DNA of 64,000 nt from Lateolabrax maculatus (GCA_031216445.1 CM062196.1:4715001-4779000); one strand, 5' to 3'; positions 1-12,498 are shown, counted from the first letter of the stretch. The notes: a model not told the origin generated them from the sequence alone. Program-made: numbers and translations.

Positions 1-300
1 TAATGGTCTGATGACAGCCAATGTCAAAACCAACCACATATGACTGAATTTTAAGTTAATATATATGAAGCTAAATTGTTTTTAAAAAGTTTTACGATTA
101 GCCCTGATATGTCATGTTTATGCAGGTTATGTTGTCTTTGTTAACGTCAAGTTGTCAAAACGACTTTGCATTAAAAATGACATAATGGACCAAATGACAC
201 TTAATAACAACAGTCATAAACATTCATAAAGACTCCGTCACGTTGATGACAGGTGTCATATGCACACCGCCTAAATAAAGTGTGACCAAAAACTCAGGGA

Positions 301-375
301 ATATTGAAATTCTAAGTTTCGATGGGAGAAAAACTGCAGACAACTTGGGAACATACACAAGAAAGCAGACACTGC
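301..375 (+). repeat. 75-bp dispersed direct repeat, copy 1
   Basis: ATATTGAAATTCTAAGTTTC and the sequence after it match copy 2 at 751-822 at roughly four of five positions, in the same orientation. Confidence 0.75.
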
Positions 376-750
376 TTCATTATAATGGATCACAAACCAG
401 AAAGGTTGGGGACTACAGTACTACGTGGCTTTAAAAAAATTACAATTACATCAGCACAATCACTGTTTTAGTTTTATTGGTCTCCTGCCTCTAGGTTTTT
501 CAGTTTTTTTACTTTGTGTTGGTCTTGGTTTTTTGGGTTCTATTTATTTAAGTATATTATTAGTATTTATGTATTTTGTAGTGTCAGGTTTCTCTTGAAG
601 GGACAGTGAAGTAAATTAACCACCGATAAATACCTTTCCCCATTTTTGTCTTCATTATGAAGACATATACATTTACAGATGTTGCATTTTACTTTCTAGA
701 GTTGAGCTACTGTATCTCGGTCTGTACAAGTGTTACAGAAGATTCAGGTT

Positions 751-822
751 ATATTGAAATATTACGTTTCGATGCGAGTAAAACTGCTCACAACTCCTGG
801 ACATAAGAAAAGACACACTGCA
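751..822 (+). repeat. 75-bp dispersed direct repeat, copy 2
   Basis: Starts ATATTGAAATATTACGTTTC, exactly 450 bp after copy 1. Both go on through GATG.GAG.AAAACTGC to ACACTGC. Origin unknown. Confidence 0.75.
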
Positions 823-1623
823 TGTATTTATCATTGATTTCAAGTCGTGTTTAGCTCTATTCCCCTCTCTCTATTCAGATGTTGAGATGCAGCAGAAACC
901 TTGGACTAGATTCACACCGCAGCTTCTCTGGGCAGCTCGGTGGTTATTGTTTAGATCGATGGCTTTCCGACAGCGTCAGGACTTCTACACTGATGTGGGT
1001 CACGGCAACATCGGGCCCAACGACAAACAATCCGCTCACTTACTGCATTTTAGACACCAAGGCTCCCCAGCATTTCTCTTGTTGTTTACACTCTGTGATG
1101 ATTCTCTAATCCTTCAGATCCCTCCGTCTCTCTTCGGTTTCTCTGTATGTGTGCTTTTTTTTTTCCTGCAAAGCCTCTCTGTCTGAAACCTCGGTGTGTC
1201 TTCTGAGGGATTTTAGAAACAGAGTAATTAGTTAGCAATAGAGGAGCTGTTGGTGTGAAATGATAGCTGCCACCGCCCTCCACCCCCGCCCCAAGAGAGA
1301 GACAAATCAATCAATAACCTGCTGATTTATTTCACGTCCTTATCGTCTAATTTAATTGCTGGGTCTTTTGTATCTGTGGAGTTGCGGGGGAGGGGGTGGT
1401 GGTGTTGAGGGGGAGATAAATAAGGGGAGGGTGGAGGGATGTTGCAGAGTTGAAGAAGGAAAGAAACGGCAAGTTTTTTGTGTTGTTTTTTTTGTGTTCG
1501 TGTTGTTTTTTTTCGTCCATGCGTGGCGGCGTTTTTTTGTTTTGCTGGAGGGCGTTTTGAGACACGGCTCTGCAGTGTATTTACTGCTGCAACACTGCCT
1601 CCATTGGTTCATAACTCTGGAAG

Positions 1624-1629
<6 letters not shown>

Positions 1630-1656
<27 letters not shown>
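1630..1656. repeat. (AC)13 microsatellite
   Basis: A pure dinucleotide run within a T- and G-rich low-complexity region (1380-1560). Confidence 0.95.
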
Positions 1657-1789
1657 TTAGAGAGGAAGACAGGGAAGAGCAACCCTTCCACAAATTATCA
1701 GAAAGAAAAAATTTAATTAGCAATATAAATGCCAGGCGGAGTACATTATGTGCAATTGTCTTGCTATCTTTCCAGAAATTAGTCTTTTA

Positions 1790-2130
1790 AAATGAATTTG
1801 CTGTATTAATCATCTCCTGAAATATTTTTTGATCACTGAATTAATAGTTTTGCGTTGGGGGGCTGTGTTTTTTTTAGGTATTCATTGACATAGGTGATTG
1901 CCTCTTAATTATGACAGCGTCCTCCTTCTATCCGCGCCTATTAATTCCTGTGTTGTGGCGTCGCGGCAGCCCGCTGCCTGGCCCTGTATCTACTAATTAC
2001 TTCTCTAATTGAATTTGCTCTCTGTTGCCAGGCTGTTTTTTAAGTGGCTGTTTGTTGCCGGGCCTCATTGTGTCTTTGTGTGACAGCTAGCTGCTCACTG
2101 CCACGCTGACGGGAATAGGATGCACTTTCT
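1790..2130. promoter_or_regulatory. Candidate conserved enhancer block (distal upstream)
   Basis: Unique, non-repetitive sequence with homeodomain cores TAATTA (1906-1911, 1994-1999), TAATTG (2006-2011) and a SOX core CATTGTG (2066-2072), free of coding signal. This type of composition is typical of SoxB1-locus conserved elements. It was called by eye. Confidence 0.4.
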
Positions 2131-2189
2131 CTCTCTGTGCTCACTCTCGCTCTCAGTATTCATGTCTCTCCCTCTGTATCATTACCTAT

Positions 2190-2500
2190 ACCTCCCAGAC
2201 CTATGTAGTGTTTCCAGTATAAATGAAGGAGGGAAATTAATTAATGAGAGCCGGTGAAACAATTACACGCCCCTCCCCACCCGCCGCTGCCCGCCGCCCT
2301 GCTGTCATTGGTTCAAGCCTCTGTAGGATTGTTGTGACTAAGAGCCCGCCGCTCTTCAACCACCAATTCAAGATGGCATGTCTTTGGCAGGATGATAAAT
2401 ACAATACAGGCGAGTTATTTAGCTCCTTTTCCATCAAAACACAGCTCAACGGGCCTCAGCTGGATGTCAACTTTATCCTGGCTCGACGTGAAGTTGGATG
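2190..2500. promoter_or_regulatory. Candidate conserved enhancer block
   Basis: It contains the dense homeodomain array AATTAATTAATG (2235-2246), then GC-rich unique sequence, an inverted CCAAT (CATTGG near 2308) and a unique tract to about 2500. The overlapping frames show no protein family. It may be one element with the 1.8-2.1 kb block. Confidence 0.35.
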
Positions 2501-2845
2501 TGTAACAGTTTTTGTACCATTGTATCTAGTTGAAATGACAAACCTGTGGTTTGTAAGATATTGATCTTAACAGTTTAGAAATATGGTAAAACTAATTTAC
2601 TGTATTAGTGACATTGTAGTTTCCCATGATATCCAAAGAATTTTCTTGATTCATACTTAGTTCTTGGTACCACTGCACGCAGCTAAACAAAAACTGTGTT
2701 TGAATCAATGGGTATTATGTCCCCCGATAGCCAAAACAATGATTAAAAAAAGATTTCAAAGCCGGAATATGACAGTATTTTATGCACTGTGTAGATTTTG
2801 TACCATTTGATTGAGGATCCTCTGACGATAACCTTGGTTCACTGC

Positions 2846-2875
2846 TTTGATTTTTCACTGTGTCTCAGGTAAAAG
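2846..2875 (+). other. Back-to-back splice-site (recursive-splice-like) motif
   Basis: TTTGATTTTTCACTGTGTCTCAG is followed directly by GTAAAAGC, i.e. a 3' splice site joined to a 5' splice site at 2868/2869. Such sites occur in very long introns. Chance is possible. Confidence 0.2.
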
Positions 2876-3083
2876 CACTAAAGAGCGTGTATGCCTCCTT
2901 TGGCATAAGAAGGCCGTTTCTCTGTGCTGTCCTTGGAGGACACATGGTGAGTTAATGAAGAGACGAGGCTTTTACAGAAACATCCCATTTCAATCAGTCA
3001 GGGAAGCAAACCATGATGTGCTTTACACAAGTTGTAGCGTCCTTCAGGTTTTTTTTGTTTGACCAGTGAGTGCAAGGAGTTCT

Positions 3084-3155
3084 TCGGACCCTGGTTTCTC
3101 TGTTCGAAATGCAGATACCTCCTGGCCCCGTGGAAAATGTCCTGCCTTGGAAACA
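3084..3155 (+). repeat. About 70-bp direct repeat, copy A
   Basis: GGACCCTGGTTTCTCTGTTC then GAAATGCAGATACC and GTGGAAAATGTCCTG. Its partner is at 3301. It resembles a MITE-type word, but the family is not identified. Confidence 0.65.
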
Positions 3156-3298
3156 GGGTCGATGTAACAGGCTCAAGGCTTGTCTTTGACCAATCAGTTA
3201 AACTAATTACATTATACTGTGTCCCAATAGGCTCTGAGCCATTGAAACGTACCATACCCAGAGTAAGGTAGGCCAGTACTTTGACCCAGGAGCTAAAT

Positions 3299-3372
3299 TT
3301 AGACCCTGGTCCTCCGTTCGAAATGCAAAATACAAAGTTCCTGACTCTTGGAAAAGTTCTTGTTGTGGTAAA
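3299..3372 (+). repeat. About 70-bp direct repeat, copy B
   Basis: AGACCCTGGTCCTCCGTTCG then AAATGCAAAATAC and TTGGAAAAGTTCTTG. It is about 214 bp from copy A in the same orientation and shares the TTCGAAATGCA core exactly. Confidence 0.65.
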
Positions 3373-3779
3373 GGGATATTACATAGCCAGCTGGAGCTGC
3401 AGCTGAGGGGGAGCAACAAGTAGCAAAACTCAAATGTGGAATTACAACAATATGATCGACATAAATATATGGAAATCAGTATTTTACTAACAAAGTATTA
3501 TGTGTAAGCATCTTTTAGTTATTTCTCTGTTTATGTGTAGAAGAAATGCAGTCAATCAGTCATGAGGCCTCATAATCTCAATAGCATAAATTTATAAAGT
3601 CTGTTAAACAAGTTTACATGACTGCCAGATGCATTATTTTCAGAGAAATGTACATATGTGTCATTTTTCACTCTTCAATAAAAATACAAAAAATAACCCC
3701 GAACCTTTGGCTGCAGCGGGATGTAAAACAACATTACTGCTATCATTATCGACCCATCTCAGTCAAACCCTGCTTCTTA

Positions 3780-4035
3780 CCTACATCCCAACCCTCAGCA
3801 TCTTCTCCTCCATCCTTCAATCCGTTATCCTCCTCTCCCTCATCCCCTTCATCCTCACCCAACCTCCCCCGTTCAGTTGTCTTTGTGAAAACTTTCTCTC
3901 CTCCTGTCTCTTGATATCGATCCCCTCTCTGCCTCTCCATCCATCCATCCATCTCTCTCTCTCACCCCTCCTCCCTCTCTCTATTGATCCTTCCCTCTCT
4001 CCCTCTCTCTCTCTTTCTCTCTCTCTCTGCTTGCT
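3780..4035 (+). repeat. Pyrimidine-rich (CT/CCT) tract
   Basis: About 250 bp, nearly all C and T on the + strand, ending in (CT)n. Open frames here are compositional. Confidence 0.8.
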
Positions 4036-4163
4036 GCTATCTGGCTCGGCCTTTGTCTTCTTATCGAGGTTTCAGGGTTTATTCTGGCTGCTGTTATTGA
4101 CAGGCCTCTCGCTCCACGGCCGACTAATGCATCCCTAATCCCACCTTTGTTACTCTGGAATGT

Positions 4164-4195
<32 letters not shown>

Positions 4196-4220
4196 TCATC
4201 CACACACACACACACACACA
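4164..4220. repeat. (CT)n(CA)n microsatellite
   Basis: A CT run followed by interrupted CA runs; further short CA at 4561-4580. Confidence 0.9.
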
Positions 4221-4681
4221 CGCACTCATCCATACATATGTTATGCCACTGCATGAGTGTGTGTAAGGTAAAAATTGGGCCACAAGGATGTTGATCCCAG
4301 CTTTCTATTTGTTGGGAAAGCCATCTATCAATCAAAAAAAGGCCTGCTGCCTGTGTGTTTTTGTATATGCGTGCATGTGTGAGCGTGCACGCGGGTCTTG
4401 AGTGACAGGCCGAATCGTGGCTGAGGACGTTTGATAAGCTTGTATTGTCGGTCGTCGGTCCCCCCCTCCCCACCTCCCTCCACACCTCCACCTCGATAAG
4501 AAATACATTCGACTAGAGCTGATAACGGTGTCAGGAGCAGCAAAGCCCCACTCTAAAGAGACACACACACACACACACACCTCGCCACGGGAGAGGTGTC
4601 TTTCTTCAAACACCTTGGCTGTAAATGATACTCTCAACAAACAGCGACGACAACACTCAAGAAAAAAAGATTCAGATATCG

Positions 4682-4685
<4 letters not shown>

Positions 4686-4723
<38 letters not shown>
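4686..4723. repeat. (GT)19 microsatellite
   Basis: A pure dinucleotide run; a second GT run lies at 4951-4979. Confidence 0.95.
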
Positions 4724-4724
<1 letters not shown>

Positions 4725-4946
4725 CAGACGGCGTGTTTGCAGGGAGAGTGATGTGCGATATGGCTGGAGGATATGCTATAGGCTTATTGAATAAGGTCTT
4801 AGTGATAGCACCAGTGAGTGCGTGTATGTTTGTGTGTGTGCTGTGAACAGCAGAGAAAGAATACAGTAATAGGCTTAGAGCGGCTGAGGCCGAGTGTCAG
4901 ACTTAACAAACAACACATTGCTCTGAAAGACTGACTGACAGCTGTC

Positions 4947-4979
<33 letters not shown>

Positions 4980-5224
4980 TGTGAGTGTGAACATACACGT
5001 GTGTCTTCAGATTCAGGTTTACGTTGAACATATGTTGTTGTACATGATCTACAACAGGTTTTACAACAGATCCCTCCAAAACATTGTCACCGCTGCTTGA
5101 AGAGTTCCTCGCTAAAGTTAAACATGTCATCACCCAACCGAGAAAAAGCCCATCGGCGGGCAAGTAAAACTGCAAAAAAAAAAAGTTAGTTAAAATTACC
5201 TTGGACACATCATCACCAAGTAAA

Positions 5225-5378
5225 GGAATGTCACCGCTGTGAGTAGAAATTTCATCACGGTGGCTAGAAAACGCCATCACTAAGTTTGGAAAGGTCATCA
5301 CTGTGAGCAGAGGCATCCTCACCGTGACACAAATGTCAGCACCGTGAGTGAAAACGTCGTCAGCATCGACACGAAATG
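5225..5378 (-). repeat. Degenerate 21-22-bp minisatellite
   Basis: About seven units of the type GTCATCACCGTGAGTAGAAA, each starting at 5229, 5250, 5272, 5293, 5314, 5334 and 5356. The unit is mostly 21 bp, so the minus strand stays open across it (part of a 170-codon frame, 4903-5415) with a seven-residue periodicity. Related words occur at 5085-5140. No gene is supported. Confidence 0.75.
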
Positions 5379-5689
5379 TAAATGCATTATTGGGCAACCT
5401 CATAGTCTCAAGCACTGAAACTATAGTTTTGTTCCTTTTTCAGAAGAGTGTTGACATGATCAGACATTTTTGCTATCGAGACCAGTTTTTAAGAGTGTAA
5501 ATTGTAAATGCTCCCTCTGTATTCTCCAACGTGACCCTATTAATTGATCAAAACCTGAGATTGGAGGCGTGCGGTCTGCTTTCATAAAATTATTTTTTGA
5601 ACCATTTTCTAGTTTTAGTTCTTTTTGTTACTTTAGTAAAAGTATTGCAGGGAGCCAACACAGTTTTGTTTATGTTTATATATTAATCG

Positions 5690-5882
5690 ATTAGTTGATC
5701 AGAATAAATTCCATTATTATTAAAATTTGGCCGAACAAAAGAAAACATTTCATGATGTGACCTTATATTCTAGGATATTGTGATCTGCATTTTTCACTGC
5801 TGTCTGATGTTTTATAGACCAAACGATTAATCGAAAGGCAGGTTAATTGGTGATGAAAATAATCGTTAGTTGCAGTCCTAAA
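5690..5882 (+). mobile_element. Decayed MITE-like element, ATCGATTAG/TAATCG family, copy 1
   Basis: It starts ATCGATTAGTTGATC and ends AATAATCGTTAGTTGCAG, with the internal phrase TTTTATAGACCAAAC. I recognise these as parts of a very common fish non-autonomous DNA transposon, usually classed as hAT-like. This copy is internally shortened. Class assignment is from memory. Confidence 0.6.
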
Positions 5883-7524
5883 TATACTTCATGTACAGTG
5901 AACTTGTCTTTCTCTCGTTCTATAACACAACAAGCTCGACTCTGCATAGATGCCTCACTCTCTCTCTCTTCAGAGCAACCTCACTCCTGTCAGATATGTT
6001 TGTTTGCTCACCCATTTTTATAAAAGTATATGAGACTGAAGACGATACTGTACTTGATCATCACGATAAGGAAATTATTTTAAATTACCATTGTGGATGA
6101 CCAGCAAGAAAACTGATACACTTCAATATTTTAGGACTTCTGTCTCTGCAGAACTTGATTCACATTTCCATTTTTTTCATGGTTGGATGTTGGAAGAAGA
6201 AGTGGGAAATGCATCACTATTGATCTTGGTGTAACTCCTGACCTAAAGGGTGTTTAATCTTAGTTCTTTTATATGTAGGAAATCCCAAATTCTGACCTGT
6301 AATTTATGCAGAGTCACTTTTGTTGCTACTTTTGAGTATCCCGCCTCTTACCAGCTCTGATAGCTTTGATTACATGAACTTTGGGGAACATTAATGTCTG
6401 CATCACTTTAATGTTGCAGCTGCCAAAGTCGGGACAAATGTTACATACTGCTGGGTATGTAGAAGAAAAAAGCTAATATTATATATGTAGCCAACATTTT
6501 CCAGGGGAAATATTGTATAATCATCTCTCTGCAGTGATGTTGCTTAATGATAATTACTCCTCATTTCTGTTTAGGCTATGACACTACAATGAGTCACTCG
6601 GGTTTACAAGCAGCTACAAGAATATAATTTTAGCTTGATTCAACAAAGACCCTTAATCATGCACTTAACGTACTGCAGTGGCTCTTTAGTGTAAGAGTGA
6701 TGGAGGAAATCCAACTTTCAAGTTTTGTGTTTTTGTTGTTTTATTTAGTTAAACATGATACAATCTTGGGGCAATATTATAAACTTGTTTTAGTTACTTA
6801 TTCTATTATATGCGAGACATCTGCTGTTTAGCTTCATTCAATTCCAAGGACAAGAGCTGTAGCTGAATGTTTCCATGTTGTGTCCACATTTTTATGATTG
6901 TTAAATAAACTGCTGGTAAATCAAAACATTTCAAGAGGTAAAATATTTATATTGAAGCACTTGTTTAGTGGTTTAACACTGTGACAGATTCATTACTAAG
7001 TATCTTTAGATAAATAAAACATTATCAAATGAGTGCTTCAAATCAACTATCACAGAAACACAAAGAACATAAAGGTCTGATAAAACGAACCTAAGAACCT
7101 AAATATGAATTTATGTTGAAGCTTGATAAAAGTTGACGGTATACAATAATAAAAGTGTTCAGAAATAGGAGGTTGACAACATCAATATGTGGGAATAGTT
7201 TCTTCGGGAAAAAGAAAAGAGATAGAGAGATGGAAAAAAAAAAACAGGTTGGGCACAAACAACATTTGCACAAGTCGTCCATTACTGCAGTGAAAGAACA
7301 GTGACCTGTGAGGAGATTTCAGGAATAGGGCCAGAGCACGAAGGAGATAAAGGAGGAAAAAGAGAGAAAGTGAAAAAGATAAAGAAAGAGTGAAATTACC
7401 AGAGGGCAGGAGAAAAGAGGGTTATTGTGCATGTGCATTAACAGGGTGTATGATGAAGTTAGTTTTTTGTGTTGTGTGCAGTGACTAGGGGCTAAGGAGT
7501 GAGGAAGAGAGAGGGAGGAGGGGG
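5883..7524. other. Intergenic, A+T-rich
   Basis: No gene or repeat family seen. The end (7330-7400, 7500-7530) is purine-rich. Confidence 0.7.
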
Positions 7525-8030
7525 GAAATCAATGGCAAATTACATGCGCTCGGCTCTCCCATTGTACAGTATGGCTGCTATATCCTAAAGAAGGCACTTC
7601 CAAGATGATGCAGTCAAATGGTGGATGGACTCCCAAGATCATTTTTATTGATTTTGAGGGGCCGTCAATAGAGGAGAGGGGGGGGGGGGGAGGAGGAGGA
7701 GGACGAGGTGAGTGTGTGTGTGTGTTGAGGTTGGGATGTGTGTCACAGGACCAATACAATACCCCCAGACCCCAGCTTTTTGTCCCTGTCCACACATTAA
7801 CAACACACCCTGTCCCACTGCTTTTCATTTACATTAGTGCCTGGATGGGCGAGCGAAGGACAAAAACACAGAGAGAAAGAGAGAGAGTGAGAGTGAGGTT
7901 TTCCATTAAAGAATTGGTCTGGCAGCAGATGCCGGCATTGTTTGGATTCGGGAGCCCAGAAATATTTGGTATTGGGGCTGATGATGTGAACATCAGTGGA
8001 GTCATCTAGTTTTCCACATCAGAGCTAATA
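7525..8030. promoter_or_regulatory. Candidate conserved enhancer block with SOX site
   Basis: Two unique stretches (7525-7670 and 7810-8030) flank a poly-G/GGA run. The second carries a full SOX motif CATTGTT (7936-7942). The codon pattern is not protein-like despite an open frame. Confidence 0.35.
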
Positions 8031-8963
8031 GCTGTTATGAAGATTGGATTTTACTGTTGTCTGTGTGTGAGAAAGAGAAAGTAGAGTGATTTTTAGCTAC
8101 TTTGGAATTATTGAAGTATCCAGCCCAAAAGAGTCCAGCTGTGTTGAAGTGTGAAACCCTTAAGTTGTCCAAAAAGAAAAGCTAAAGTCATCCAAAAAGC
8201 TTTTTTCACTCTTTGTGGAGCCTTGTTATCTGGAGGTGATCAGAGTCAGAGTAAATGTATTTGTTGTGGTGATACACAAAACCCCCACATAAAACTCACA
8301 TATAATGCCAAAAAAAGGATAAATTACTAAGATCAAGAAAAACAGTTGGCAGTGGACAATATCTGTCATTCTATATAAATGCCATCAATATTCACTCATG
8401 TTTTTAAAACAGTTAGAATATGTCGACATGGTTAATTTCACTTTGGATTTAAAGAAGATGCAAAGTCTCTGCCTTTTAATGTTTCATATTTGAGTTCTGT
8501 ACATTCAGGACAGGTTTCACTGGTAAATAGCAGCTACTGGCAACTGGTTAGTACACTGGCTGACAGAATAATGAGCTTGTGTGTGTGTGTGTTACATGAT
8601 AAACCTTGGCAGCGTGTGATTTTGATTCTATTAGATGGTGTGTGTATCAGAGAGCAACATGGCAGCACTAAATGCAGCAGATGTTAACCGTAGGAGGCTA
8701 AAACATGACAGCTTGGAGCTCTTTGGTAGAAGGCAAACATACACACACACACACACACACTTTCACATTCATACATGATGATAATCACTGGGATGCACTT
8801 GTGAAATAATACAAGCAAACAAGGCAGCAGTTCACAAGTATGAACATATTCTGGCAATATGTATCCACTGGTGAACGCTGACACACACACACACATGCAC
8901 TCATTTACATAGCATTGACAGATGTCTCCATCTGTTGCACGTGCCCCAAGCTGTGTTTTGCTC
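8031..8963. other. Intergenic, no gene
   Basis: Unique sequence with short GT and CA runs (8579-8592, 8741-8760, 8880-8894). Nothing else recognised. Confidence 0.65.
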
Positions 8964-9100
8964 AGCGGTGGAAGACACACTCAAATAATTTGCTTAAGTA
9001 AAAGGAGCAGTACCACAAATAATTACAAATACCCCTTTACAAGTAAAAGTCCTGCAATTGTTTCCTAAGTAAAACTACAGAAGTATTTACTGCAAGGTGT
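8964..9100 (+). mobile_element. MITE-like element, CAGTGGTGGAAG/TTAAGTAAAAGT family, 5' fragment
   Basis: It begins CAGCGGTGGAAGACAC, followed by TTGCTTAAGTAAAAGG, TTACAAGTAAAAGTCCTGCA and CCTAAGTAAAACTACAG. This is the left part of a very common teleost non-autonomous element (hAT-like by memory). The right half seems lost. Confidence 0.65.
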
Positions 9101-10179
9101 AGGAGGACTTGGCCCCTTTCAGAGTGATAAAATATGTATGTGTTAACCTGTAAACAGTATTCAAATGTAGCGACAACATAGCCACAAGGTGCCATGTGAA
9201 GTTTAGTCACCTGGCCCCGTCTGCAAGGGCATGGACTGTATGCAGCAGCTGCACATGTGTGAACATGTTCCCTCTGTATCCTTGAGTCTGAGTATTTTAA
9301 ATACTAGTGGGTTTTTTATTCTATAGCAATGTTTAATATTTTAATCCTAACCCTTATCTCGTGAAAAATTACAGCCTAGAAGGTATTTCAGTAAGTGTAC
9401 TTTGTTTCTCTACACCTAAATTTTCTATTCACATGTCTTGCAAATTTTAAGCAAAATTTCAAAAAGTTGGCATAAGAAATTTAATCAAATATTGCAGCAA
9501 ATATTCTCAAAACAGTGTTAAAATGTAGTGTAATATGCCTTTCACCTACCTAATTGCATCTTCTCTTCGTACCCTTTCTGTCCCAGGCCACCAATAACAA
9601 CATTTTTGCAATATTTGGACATTTTTTTCAATAATAACTGGCTTTCATGTTCAGGTTTTCAATGCACAAATTCCAAATGCACACAAAAACAAGTGGATGT
9701 AAATGTGTTTACAGCTTCTTAATACTATTCTAAAGCTAAAAAGCCACATGATCACACAGTTTTCTCATGCAGTCATAACATTAAGCCTTTGACCGAATAT
9801 TCTTATTAGGTCTCTGAAATGTCACACTTTACCTTTCGCACACATGCACACACACACACACACACACCAAGTTAGGCAAACAGCCTTGATTTATTTTCCC
9901 GTGGACCTCAATGCATTTCTACGTCCTTTATGAGCTGGTTGTGAAATTCAACAGGCACTGTTTAAATAGGATGGAGACAAGTGTGTGTGTTCAGGGAGTG
10001 TTAAGTCACGACTCGCTCTGACCACGGAGTTTGAGGCCTTCCTGAAACACACACACATTATCAGTGAGGTGCTAGGTTTCTCAGCCTGCAGATAAACACT
10101 GAACGTTTATGACTACTTCACTTTACAGCTTGTTGACTCTGTGATTCTGACTGTTAGACATTCTGTAGGCCTGCTGGAG

Positions 10180-10222
<43 letters not shown>

Positions 10223-11149
10223 TGGGTGTTGCAAAGAAGCAAATATTCCCTCTGAATCAGTAACTTTGTGTGTGTTGGAATTTTGTGTTTTACAGAAGTG
10301 TATTGGGTTTTGTGAACTTTGTTTTTAGTTATTAGTGTCTTTGCCGTTGGTCAGTACACTTGAACGTTCACCGAAACATCTCATCCTGCATTGTTATAAA
10401 AGACAGACTAATGAGCTCTGTTGGAGAGTTTTAAAATGGTGGAAATATGAGCTTCAGATATCCAGCACATTTATCTGTAGGCCTGAATGAAGGTAAATAT
10501 GTGAAGTTATTGTCTGAATAGAAGTCTGACCATTGACCTATATGATGCGATAAAACAAATTTAGTACAGTGAAGTAAAGCTGTTGTAGTGCTTTACAACC
10601 ATATGTCATTTATTTTGTGAAAAACATCTCAATGTTTTTGGTCCTAAAAATATTCTTTCTGTGCAGTCAGTGAATCACTTTCCCTGTTTAACTTGTTTAG
10701 TAAACCAGGCGGTAAACAGACGAAGACAAGGTGGAACAGAGCAGTCCTCAAATATTTACGTGCATGTAAGGAGTGTAAGTTTCTCGAGGTGATGCCCTGC
10801 AGTAAATATGACACCACACTGTGACAGTAAATAGACAGCTAAGGTTTACAGGTGACAGAGGGTAGTGCAAGTCTGTTGTGTTTTATTTTCATTTTGTTAA
10901 ATTGCCTGCAGTTTTCTTTTGCTTGCCACAGATTATGCAAATTCCTTGTGTTTTTGTTGTGTTAAATTTCTACTGCTACTCAGCAGCATAGCAGAAAGAT
11001 TAGTGATGGTGAAAGTAAAGTGTTTTTAGAGGAGAAAAATGCAATGAATCAGCCACTGGATGGAGTAATCCTGATTATACTTGTCAGCATCCTTAGAACT
11101 GAAACTTGTCTTTGTTGTAGCCTTCTGTGTGTGTGTACCTGTGTGTTTG
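9101..11149. other. Intergenic, A+T-rich
   Basis: Only microsatellites (9847-9867, 10182-10221) stand out. Confidence 0.7.
10182..10221. repeat. (GT)20 microsatellite
   Basis: A pure dinucleotide run. Shorter CA runs are at 8741-8760 and 9847-9867. Confidence 0.95.
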
Positions 11150-11430
11150 TGTACTGTGTCTGGATGTAAAAGCCAGGGGAATGTCCTGGTTATTTACCAA
11201 AGCACTGCCATTCCCTTGCTCGCCATCCAAGTCCACCACAGAGGTGTGAACCTGCCATGATCATCCCTCGGCCTGGATAAATATCAAAATCCTCTCTCCT
11301 CCTCTCCTCAGTCGCCGCTAATCAGATGCCAGGCTCAGTCACTTTGTCAGAAGACAAGCCAACATACTCTCAGTGTGGACCACTGCTATCTGTGTGTTTC
11401 TGCCAAGCGTAAATCTTCCTGTTTCTCCTG
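11150..11430. promoter_or_regulatory. Candidate conserved enhancer block
   Basis: A unique, GC-balanced block between A+T-rich flanks, including GGATAAATATCAAAATCC and CGCTAATCAGATGCC. There is no repeat or coding character. Support is modest. Confidence 0.25.
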
Positions 11431-12498
11431 TTGCCTCGGTGCCTCTTTACCCTGGTGACCATGGCTTATATTCTCCCCCACACACATACAAAGCAGCAAG
11501 CAGGAACATGTTCGTGTGGATTTTTATTTAGTTTTGTCACTTTTGCTTGTTTCTAACAGCATCAGACCCTTGAAAGTATGTTTTAAGTCTTTCCAAGAGT
11601 GAAAATAACACTACAAAGTGTTGATGTTTGCATGTTGCTACAGTTACTGGTCATAAGATCAAATTCAAACCAGTGTCTAAGTCCCCTTTGAACAATGTAT
11701 TGATGAGTTTGAAATGTACTTCATGCCAAAACACAGACAGGAATTTTCAACTCTGAAAGGCCATCGCGGTGACAATCATTTTATTGTCTGTCTCAACGAT
11801 CGCAAGGTCAACAGCAGAATAACACCATTCACTTCACAACGTGTTTACCAGGAATGTGGGCTTCCGTGCATTTGATTTGTCAACGCGATGCATTGCCATG
11901 TCACGTTGCATGGGATTGGAGTAAAAGCTCACCCAGGTTCAAGTGGTAATCCGTCTGAACGTAGCAGCAGTGGCCAAAGCTGGCACTTTCTTCAATAAAA
12001 GACCAATCCATGTACTTTAAGAGAACACAGAAACTCACACATATGTTTCTTATACAAGTGTGTATGTGATACAGGTATGTTTAGGGGTAATTTAGCACTG
12101 GGACTTGGGTTTAGGGTCAAGATTAGAGTGTGGTTTAGGTAACAAGTCAGGTTTTTGTAAATGTTCCATGTTCACCAGCTGGACACTAACTTGGTTGGTA
12201 GCACACATTCAGTTTTAGAGCTTTTTTGATGAAAACAGCCGCCTGCTGTGCCCGAAAATGACCCTCACACATTTTTCACTCAACAAAACCGCCACAGCTT
12301 CAATAAAGTGTGTAAACAAACACGATTCAGGCTATGAATGCAGCGATGGTGTGCAGTCTGCAGTAATGTACTTTTTCTAACTTTGGAGCTACTTTAGAGG
12401 AAATTTAAGGTCAACGCTTGAGTTCAAGTGTGTAACTGTGAGGGATCAGAAGTTGAGAAATGAGCGTCATCAGTCAGGGTCCCTGCATGTACAGCAGT

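Larger units (their letters stand above)
1..1629. other. Intergenic, no gene
   Basis: A+T-rich unique DNA holding only the 75-bp duplicate pair (301, 751). 1380-1560 is G- and T-rich low-complexity sequence. Confidence 0.7.
2501..3780. other. Intergenic, no gene
   Basis: Unique A+T-rich DNA with the 70-bp duplicate pair (3084, 3299) and the splice-like motif at 2868. Otherwise nothing recognised. Confidence 0.6.

Noticed and set aside
4903..5415. 170-codon minus-strand frame as a gene
   Set aside because: Its length is due to a 21-bp minisatellite and a CA run.
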